From NCBI GenBank assembly GCA_031769625.1, contig JAUIMM010000484.1, positions 2,604,001-2,668,000 on the forward strand: a DNA stretch of 64,000 bases. Direction: 5' to 3'. The translations under genes were made by a program, and so were the position numbers. The DNA comes from Taudactylus pleione. Its lineage: Eukaryota > Chordata > Amphibia > Anura > Myobatrachidae. Below are positions 56,633 through 64,000 of the stretch, piece by piece; position 1 is the stretch's first letter, and every line of letters starts with the position of its first letter. The notes beneath the pieces were generated by a model. That model was given only the letters and a program-made list of their open reading frames with translations. It ran no database searches and was not told the origin of the DNA.

Positions 56633-58149
56633 TGTCAGGATGCGGCCTGGGATCGGCCGCTACTCACCTCTGCGCTGGTGTCCTTGGGCTTAGGTGTCCA
56701 GATGCTGGGAGTGGAGGTGAGTGGTGACTGAGTATTCTCCCTGGGGTCCGCTAGGGCTTCCATGCGTGCGTCCTGGTTTCCAGGGTGCCGGGCATGGGCG
56801 CAGCCATGTTGGCTCATATCACCTGACTAGTCTCTCCCAATGATAGTCCTGTGGTCACCCAGCTGATCCTCTGATCAGCTGCCCAGGGGTATTTTAGTCT
56901 GACTCCAGGAACAGGAAGCTGCTGTTCAACTTCGTTATTCCAGTGCCTGTGATACTCCCACTGTTGCTCTGTGCTATTCCTTCAGCGTGTTGCTTCAGCC
57001 TGCTCACAGTTTTCCAGTTTCCTGTATTAGCTTCCATGCTAACCCTTAGTCTGAGACTTTAGCTCTCTCACAGTACTTCAGTGTTTCATGCCTCTTTCCT
57101 GTGTGACTTTGTATATGTGCTGCTAATTCTATTGCAGATTTCCTGTGGCAATTACCCTGTGTTACTGAGGTGTCAGATTACCTGCTAGTACTAATTAGCT
57201 CACAGCTCGACCTCCCAGCACTTTCCCAGTATTGCTTTTGTCCAGTACCAGCATTACTAGCTTCCCCAGTTTATTCCTGTCTTCCCACTGTGTTTCACTG
57301 TGTTTATCAGCTCCAGAATCTGTTGCAGTTCCTGTACATTTTTCTGTGTTTCCTAGCTAGCCTGCGACTGGGATTACTACATGTGCCTGTGTCCACTTCT
57401 CTCTGTGTCTTGTCTGTGCAGTCAACACCAACATTTATAGCTTTCCAGTATATGTTTGTGTTCTTTGCTCTGAGTTTTGTCTCTGCAAATCAGCTCCAAC
57501 CTGTGTTCGGCCGCAACTAGGAGACCTAGGGCCTGATTCAGACCCACTCGCGAGCGGCTGTCCGCTCGCAAGTGGGTCGATGTTATGGACTGAGCATGCG
57601 CACGACGGAGGGAGCTCCGTCGTGCGCATGCGCCAGACGCGACGAGCGAAGGAAAGTCCTTCGCTCGTTGTGTCCGATCAAAGGGGGCATGCTGTCAATG
57701 TTGATTGACAGCACGCCCCCTTTGGTGGGCGTGCCGGGGGCGTGCCTCCCTGACGGGGGCGTTCCCACGGGAACGCCTCCCGTCAAAAGCCGGCCCACTG
57801 ACATCACTAGTGATGTCAGTGGGAGTGATTTTGGCTCTGATAGAGCCAAAATCACTCCGGAGCTTGCGGTTGAAAACCTCAACCGCAGGCTCCGGCTCGC
57901 AATTTCGATGGTCACGACCATCGCGGCCATCACAATGCACGCTCGTATAGCCTGTGGGTGGTGACCCACAGCTATACGAGCGTCCAGGAGGACGCTCCAT
58001 TTTCATGGAGCCCGGCCCTCATTCAGAGCGTGCGCTCTGCTCAGAGCATACGGCTCTGAATGAGGGCCTTAGTACAGTCACTTCCCAGGTCACCCGAACC
58101 CCCCGGCTTACCGTCCTCCACAGAGGAACATTTGCACCGGATCGTGACA
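56633..58149 (+). repeat. 5' LTR, interrupted by a MITE
   Basis: It starts TGTCAGGATGCGG and ends GGATCGTGACA. Compared with the 3' LTR it has a 540-bp MITE insertion (57529-58068) and lacks about 330 bp between CAGCTCCAA and CCTGTGTTCGGCCG. Confidence 0.93.
57529..58068 (-). mobile_element. Multi-hairpin MITE inserted in the 5' LTR
   Basis: This is the reverse-complement orientation of the 15007 copy: ends GGGCCTGATTCAGACC and CTCTGAATGAGGGCC. The flanks CTA and TTA correspond to the single CTA in the uninterrupted 3' LTR (GAGACCTAGTACAG near 61820). This confirms a 3-bp duplication with one later change. The chain of stem-loops is preserved, with a small deletion in one hairpin (57905-57935). 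Confidence 0.95.
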
Positions 58150-58964
58150 GTTTGAACAGCCGCCAATATGCTAGCTGCCGGGTTTCAGGGTGAAGCAGGT
58201 TTTCAAGATCTACTTTTTCATGTGACTACACAGGAGACAGCTCTGCAATCCGTGAGACAGCAGCTGCAAGAACTCTCTAGTCAAGTGATGGTTATTCATT
58301 CAGTTCTAGCTGCTTTGTCCCCAGACACACCACAAGTTCCACTAGTGAATTCTGCACAGCTTCGTTCTGAAGTTCCAATTACCCCTACTGATGAAAAATT
58401 TTCTGTGTATGCTAGTGCAGCTCTCAAGTGTCCTCTGGTTCCCCAATTATATGATATTTGTGACCCTGAACCTTTCAAGAGTTTCTACTGGCTTCTAGAA
58501 CAACTACAAAGTCTTCGTCCCAAAATTTTTCAAGTTATTCCCAAGCTCCTAGTGTTACTCCTTACTTGACTAACAGCCCTTCCAAGCAAACTACAGTAAA
58601 GCATCAAAGTTTCCTGCGCCCTAAACTTACTGAGGTTGAACGTCAGCACTGCCAGGAGTTGCATCTTTCTTTATATTGCAGTTATGATGATCACTTTCTT
58701 AAGGACTGTACTCTGCACCCACTGAGAAATGGTGGCAAGTGTGTGACTCCCAACGTCTGTGCTTTCAGTTCTCCCCATCATCCATCAGTGATTTCCATTT
58801 CTTCAGTTACAGATAAAGAGGTGATGTCCACTAAGCAAAAGAAAGTTCAAGTTTTCGATTGGGGTCCTGTTACAAGATGCTTCAACCCTCATCTAAGAAA
58901 TATTGGGAGGGTATTTCAACCTTCTAAAGTCAGGGACACTACTCATTCCATTTCTACTGGTCCC

Positions 58965-59385
58965 AGCCCAAATTCTGCCCATTCTGGTCCCTGCCCGGAT
59001 TCTGCATGTTACGGTCCCAGCCCGGATTCTGCCCATTCCGGTCCCAGCCCGGACTCTGCCCGTTCCGGTCCCAGCCCGGACTCTGCCCATTCCGGTCCCA
59101 GCTCGGACTCTGCCCATTCCGGTCCCAGCCCGGACTCTGCCCATTCCGGTCCCAGCCCGGACTCTGCCCGTTCTGGTCCCAGCCCGGACTCTGCCCGTTC
59201 CGGTCCCAGCCCGGACTCTGCCCATTCCGGTCCCAGCCCAGACTCTGCCCGTTCTGGTCCCAGCCCCGACTCTGCCCCTTCCGGATCCAGTCTGGATTCT
59301 GCCTGTTCCAGTCCCAGCCCAGATTCTGCCTGTTCCAGTCCCAGCCCAGATTCTGCCTGTTCCGGTCCAAGTCCGGATTCTGTTT
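58965..59385. repeat. 27-bp minisatellite 1 in gag
   Basis: About fifteen units of CCCAGCCCGGACTCTGCCC plus GTTCCGGT. The length is a multiple of three, so all frames stay open and encode PDSARSGPS-type repeats in one frame and PVPARTLPV-type repeats in another. Confidence 0.95.
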
Positions 59386-59454
59386 TTCCCAATATGGGAC
59401 TCCAGTCAGTAACCCCAGAAGGGGTCCCAACTTCCTTACCCCAAGTGAGTGTTT

Positions 59455-59865
59455 CAAGACTTCGCACCCCAGCAGGGGGTCCCAAGTCTCGTACCCCAGC
59501 AGGGGTCCCAAGTCTTGCACCCCAGCATGGTTTCCCAAGTCTCGCACCCCAGCAGGGAGTCCCAAGTCTCACACCCCAGCAGGGGGTCCCAAGTCTTGCA
59601 CCCCAGGAGGGGGTCCCAAGTCTTGCACCCCAGGAGGGGGTCCCATGTCTCGCACCCCAGGAAGAGTCCCAAGTCTCGCACCCCAGGAGGGGGTCCCAAG
59701 TCTCGCACCCCAGGAGGGGGTCCCATGTCTCGCACCCCAGGAGGGGGTCCCAAGTCTTGCACCCCAGGAGGGGGTCCCAAGTCTTGCGCCCCAGGAGAGG
59801 GTTCCAAGTCTCTTGCCCCAAGAGGGGGTTCCAAGTCCCATTCCCCAGGAGCAGATTTCAAGTTC
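59455..59865. repeat. 27-bp minisatellite 2 in gag
   Basis: About fifteen units of CCAGGAGGGGGTCCCAAGTC plus TCGCACC, again 27 bp, unrelated in sequence to minisatellite 1. It encodes PSLAPQEGV-type repeats. Confidence 0.95.
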
Positions 59866-60585
59866 CACACTCTTGGTGGAAGTTTCCATTGTCCTGTCTA
59901 ATAAAGAACATCAATCAACTTTGGCTGAATCATCCAATCATCGCATTAAAGAATCTCTAAGTGGTTCCTTCTCAGTTCCTGAAAAGAATGCTGTAACTCA
60001 GGATGCTATAGTGTCCATGACCTTCGATGATGATGTGTCCCAGTACACCATATTGCTTAAGCATTATGATGCCCTAATGAGAACCGATCCAACTTGTGGT
60101 ATTACTCCCACCAACATCGTCATGTTTCTTTTTATGCACTTTAGAGGTAAAGCCTTGGAGTGGGCTAACCCACTCATTGAGTCCAAGGATCCAATTCTAC
60201 AAGACGTAATAGCTTTCAGTACAGCTCTGCTTAAAGAATTCGCTCCTATGCGTCCGTCTTCAGAAACCTTTTCTGATAAAAATTCTAGATTTATTTCAGC
60301 ACCTTCAGATGTTAAACTCAGATGCACTTATTTGAGTCTTTCCCAAAATAATCCAGTTCAGAATGATGGATTATAATACAGATTCTGACTACGATCTTGA
60401 GCACGATGAAAAACGGTTTTCGGTAGTTCCCGTGGAAGACCCTTTTCAACTTGTCTTCTTCAAGTGGTACAGTCAAGATTTTGGAAGTTTTTCAAGTTTG
60501 TCCTGGTGTTTCAAGTTTTTTGGAAGCTTTCTTGTATTTCTGGAAGGAAATTTTGTGCACATTTTTGGTGTGCGGAGTCCACCCT

Positions 60586-60602
60586 AAAAGGGGGGGGAGT
60601 AC
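60586..60602 (+). promoter_or_regulatory. Polypurine tract
   Basis: AAAAGGGGGGGGAGTAC directly precedes the 3' LTR, in the position where plus-strand DNA synthesis of LTR elements is primed. Confidence 0.8.
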
Positions 60603-61902
60603 TGTCTGGATGCGGCCTGGGATTGGCCGCTACTCACCTCTGTGCTGGTGTACTTTGGCTTAGGTTTACAGATGCCGGGAGTGGAGGTAAGTGGTGACTG
60701 AGTATTCTCCCTGGGGTCCGCTAGGGCTTCCATGCTTGCATCCTGGTTTCCATGGTGCCGGGCATGGGCGCAGCCATGTTGGCTCATATCACCTGACTAG
60801 TCTCTCCCAATGATAGTCCTGTGGTCGCTCAGCTGATCCTCTGATCCAATGATCAGCTACCCAGGGGTTATTAGTCTGACTCCAGGAACAGGAAGCTGCT
60901 GTTCAACTTCGTTATTCCAGTGCCTGTGATACTCCCACTGTTGCTCTGTACTATTCCTTCAGTGTGTTGCTTCAGCCTGCTCACAGTTTTCCAGTTTCCT
61001 GTATTAGCTACCATGCTAACCCTTAGTCTGAGACTTTAGCTCTCTCACAATACTTCAGTGTTTCATGTCTCTTTCCTGTGTGTCTTTGTATATGTGCTGC
61101 TAATTCTATTGCAGCTTTCCTGTGGCTATTACCCTGTGTCACTGAGGTCAGATTACCTGCTAGTACTAATTAGCTCACAGCTGGACCTCCCAGCACTCTC
61201 CCAGTATTGCCTTTGTCCAGTACCAGCATTACTCCTGTCTTCCCTCTGTGTTTCACTGTGTTTATCAGCTCCAGAATCTGTTACAGTTCCTGTATATTTT
61301 TCTGTGTTTCCTAGCTAGCCTGCGACTGGGATTACTACATGTGCCTATGTCCACTTCTCTCTGTGTCTTGTCTGTGCAGTCAACACCTACATTTATAGCT
61401 TTCCAGTATATGTTTGTGTTCTTTGCTCTGTGTCTTGTCTCTGCAAATCAGCTCCAAACATATCTAGCAATTCCCAATATATGCCTCTGTTTTTCTGTGC
61501 AATCAGCACTTGGATTTCTCAGTGATTCTCAGTACACTTTCCAGTATTCCTATGCTAGGCCATGATTAGGATCCCTAACAGCGTTCCAATATCTAAGCAT
61601 CCAGTTTACCTCCTGTGCTCTAGCATTAGCTTTGTTAAATATAGTTTCTGGTCTTCTGCCATTCCCAGGTACCTGTCCAGAGGGCCGCGACCTGCTCACT
61701 TGGTGCAGCGGAAAACCAAATCCCAATTGGAAGGGTCACTGGAGAAAACCACCAAGTGAGTTAGACACCGCGCCTCTGGGCAGGTCTAGCGAAACCTGTG
61801 TTCGGCCGCAACTAGGAGACCTAGTACAGTCACTTCCCAGGTCACCTGAACCCCCACGGCTTACTGTCCTCCACAGAGGAACATTTGTACCGGATCGTGA
61901 CA
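60603..61902 (+). repeat. 3' LTR, 1300 bp
   Basis: It starts TGTCTGGATGCGG and ends GGATCGTGACA. It is uninterrupted and retains about 330 bp missing from the 5' LTR, so it best represents the full LTR. Confidence 0.93.
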
Positions 61903-61907
61903 GTATG

Positions 61908-62840
61908 AGTTTTAAAAAAGTCACTGCTTTGCTATTTAAACCAATGGAGCTGTTCCCAGGCTTGACCACAGTGTTATTTGAAAGGTCTTTTAAAAAATAT
62001 TAGGAGACCTGGAATAATAATAATGGTGGTAGACAGAACACGATTAGTAATACTCACATTAATATAGGTGCAATATGTAGTAGGAGCATAGCTGAGAAGG
62101 GAGCTTCCCATAGGTGTCCCCACTCCAGTGGTAGCTGTTTGGGGCAGTAATTGCAGTAATAAGCTGAGCACCCTGTGGAATTTCACTCTAGCACATGTAC
62201 TCTGTCAATTTAAGTTAAATGCTCAGAATATATAATACAATCTCCTCTATTGACTAATAACAATGATTTAAAGGAAATAAAAGTCAGATCCTAGGTGCTA
62301 TACATAAATAAAGCAGTGCCAAAGCAGCTACCCCTTAATGTCAGATAGTGCATCACCGAAGCATTCTACTTCCCCAATGGGACCTCAATGCCGCTGTTTG
62401 CTGTTTTTCTCTTCACTTCAGTATTCCTCCGCAGGCTGGCCATACCCCACATGCACAGTTCAGTACAGGCAGGGGGCGCTATTACATGTACTTTCTTCAG
62501 GCGCTGTGGTTCCACGCTACTCCTCTTTTACTGTAACACGTACATGAGGCTGGAGCATGTAGGATATTGGGAGGAAAAGATAATATGAGAGAAGTAGATA
62601 GCTGTAATGTGTTAGGAGGATTCTGAAGTTACATTATTACTCTCTTCCACCTGCGTGTAGTCAGATAGGCCTGTAGTTTAGCTGCATCCCCATTTTATAG
62701 CGACAGTTCCCCCAGCAGTATGTGGCCCTCATGAGCTAGGCGAACATGTCGGTGCATTTCCGCATTAAACTATCACTAATCTTTCATTTATAAATAAGTA
62801 TTCAGTATTACCATACATAGAAGAATAATTTATCACCACA
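61908..62840. other. Unassigned intergenic sequence
   Basis: No gene or element end was recognised; short frames only. Confidence 0.4.
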
Positions 62841-62962
62841 GGACGAGCGCAGAGATAATCCAGCAAAGAGGAGAAGACTGGGCATCAGTGGAAAGGAAGA
62901 CCAAGGCTGACAGCTTGCTAGACCAACACCAGAGGAGGAAATGGCCTCTTATGAACTGCTGG
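62841..62962 (+). other. Possible exon, unidentified
   Basis: An acceptor-like TTATCACCACAG precedes 62841 and a donor-like CTGCTGG/GTAAGG ends it. One frame is open throughout (AEIIQQRGEDWASVERKTKA in its centre). Alternatively an ATG at 62941 opens MASYELLG up to the donor. I could not match either to a known protein. Confidence 0.25.
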
Positions 62963-62969
62963 GTAAGGC

Positions 62970-63735
62970 TTAATGCTTCACCATTGATTCAGACCACAAA
63001 CAACTCCTACTGTATAAAATACCCTACTGTTACAGTGACTTTACTAATCACCGCTGTACAGATGTAGGACTCCCCCTCATAACTGCACCCCACATCTCAG
63101 CCAGAGTGCCCAGGATTGGGTCTAGGGAAAGGTTTATCCTGTTCCTGGCCCTGTGGTCTGTGCAAATAGCATTCCCATGTGAGTGTTGTATCTACAGCAC
63201 ACAAGCATCATGCCCTATAAATCATGGTGGCAGAGAACGCCCATCCCAGCACAATATGATTTCACCTTTAATATGATAAAATACATTGTACAGTTTGGCC
63301 TAATATACCACATTACTACATTTATGACATAAGGGATAATTCTCTATGTGTAACTGTGTAGAATAATCAGTGTCCATTTCATCCAATGAGATTTTGTCAT
63401 TTTTGAGTAGTATATAAATAAAAGCTAATGTCTGATTGGATGCTTTGGGCAACACCAACACTTCTTCACAGTTACCTGCAGTGAAGTCTATATAAATATT
63501 GCCCACTGTATCATATAACATGACACCATTAGGTTCCTGGAATTACATTGCTGCAAGAAAGTGCCAGACAAGGTATTATTTTTACTGTTAAAAATGTGAG
63601 TCCCGGGGACCCCTCGCTTTAAATAATGTGGGTCCTACTTCACTGTTTCTGGGTCCCATTACATATTATGGGGGGTGAGGGCAGGAAGCAGTTGGGGTAG
63701 AGCTTGGGGACAAGGGAGAAGCTGAAGTAGAAGCT
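62970..63735. other. Unassigned intergenic sequence
   Basis: No supported gene; short frames only. Confidence 0.4.
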
Positions 63736-63739
63736 GAAG

Positions 63740-64000
63740 TAAAGGGGGCAAAGGTGAATAGCAACTGGGGCAGTACTAGGGGCATGGAGAGCTTAGGGGC
63801 AGGCAGTGCTGGGGGTAGGGAGGGAGCAAGGGGAGATGACAGCTGGGGCAGTACTGAGGGCAAGGAGTAGGTTAGGACAGGCAGTACTGGGTGTACAGAG
63901 GGGGCATTGGTAAATAACAGCTAGGGCAGTACTGGGGGACAAGGAGTGGGTTAGGAAAGGCAGTACTGGGTGTAGGGAGTGGGCATTGGTAAATAACAGC
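63740..64000. repeat. 79-bp tandem repeat running off the window
   Basis: At least three units, spaced 79 bp, contain GGGGCATTGGTAAATAACAG, GGGCAGTACTGGGGG and GGGTTAGGAAAGGCAGTACT. The last unit is cut by the window end. Confidence 0.85.

Larger units (their letters stand above)
58168..60376 (+). pseudogene. Rearranged gag-like coding region
   Basis: Frame one (58168-58569) opens MLAAGFQGEAGFQDLLF and has a probable coiled-coil stretch (TALQSVRQQLQELSSQV), as in gypsy gag N-termini. Frame two (58566-59960) carries a zinc-knuckle-like LYCSYDDHFLKDC in which the first cysteine of the CX2CX4HX4C pattern is missing, then 27-bp repeats encoding PDSARSGPS-type nonapeptides. Frame three (59006-60376) crosses a second repeat and ends with a capsid-like piece, YTILLKHYDALM and FRGKALEWANPLIESKDPIL. 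In normal gag the capsid piece precedes the knuckle, so the order here is permuted. No single frame joins all parts. A protein may still be made from individual frames, but none is a complete gag. Confidence 0.7.
56633..61902 (+). mobile_element. Non-autonomous LTR retrotransposon, Ty3/gypsy-like gag
   Basis: Two TG...CA long terminal repeats (56633-58149 and 60603-61902) enclose a 2.45-kb interior. The 5-bp target duplication GTATG (56628-56632, 61903-61907) is perfect. The interior has gag-like pieces and two minisatellites but no protease, reverse transcriptase or integrase. No clear tRNA primer site follows the 5' LTR; the first ATG lies only 18 bp after it. Mobility would have required enzymes from another element. 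Confidence 0.93.

Noticed and set aside
59009..59821. Minus-strand frame of 270 codons opposite gag
   Set aside because: Lies wholly over the 27-bp arrays, whose period keeps all frames open; no start context or domain.

Overview
The window looks like vertebrate, most likely frog or other amphibian, intergenic DNA. It carries Tc1/mariner, hAT, Harbinger, Penelope-like, Helitron, Ty1/copia and LTR elements side by side, a fragment resembling a vertebrate gene (TMEM179-like exon), and widespread minisatellites. No complete host gene was recognised. The species assignment is inference from repeat content.

Layout. 1-9.1 kb: relics of a hAT element, a diverged multi-hairpin MITE (1123-1594), a 52-bp minisatellite of about 25 copies, and a 4.9-kb hAT transposon with a decayed transposase (4192-9093). 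9.5-17.2 kb: minisatellite-bearing MITEs, a Tc1 element with a frameshifted transposase (11266-12868), small hAT MITEs and a well-preserved multi-hairpin MITE (15007-15555). 17.8-26.0 kb: two related hAT elements in opposite orientation, separated by 16 bp and loaded with internal tandem arrays. 26.4-28.6 kb: a palindromic mariner MITE and another minisatellite-bearing MITE. 29.5-36.8 kb: a 7.2-kb Harbinger transposon with an apparently intact spliced DDE transposase between two Myb/SANT-like genes. 37-44 kb: a TMEM179-like exon, a Ty1/copia pol relic split by a MITE, and a Penelope-like endonuclease fragment with a hammerhead-like motif downstream. 48.4-51.8 kb: a third satellite-loaded hAT with perfect target duplication. 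52.3-56 kb: a hAT end, a Helitron helicase fragment, a mariner-like element with a 28-bp array, and Harbinger-like MITEs. 56.6-61.9 kb: a non-autonomous LTR retrotransposon with a rearranged gag, both LTRs and a 5-bp duplication; a multi-hairpin MITE sits in its 5' LTR. 62-64 kb: a possible small exon and a 79-bp repeat.

How the parts relate. The Harbinger element shares its terminal 14 bp (GGCCCTCATTCAGA) and 3-bp target duplications with the multi-hairpin MITEs, so its transposase/SANT system is the natural candidate to have moved them. The satellite-loaded hAT elements share ends, promoter region, 3' hairpin and array junctions. They appear to be one non-autonomous family in which tandem repeats replaced the catalytic core. 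The two most unusual things here are the MITE built as a continuous string of about 13 stem-loops and the Harbinger element with a second SANT-like gene.
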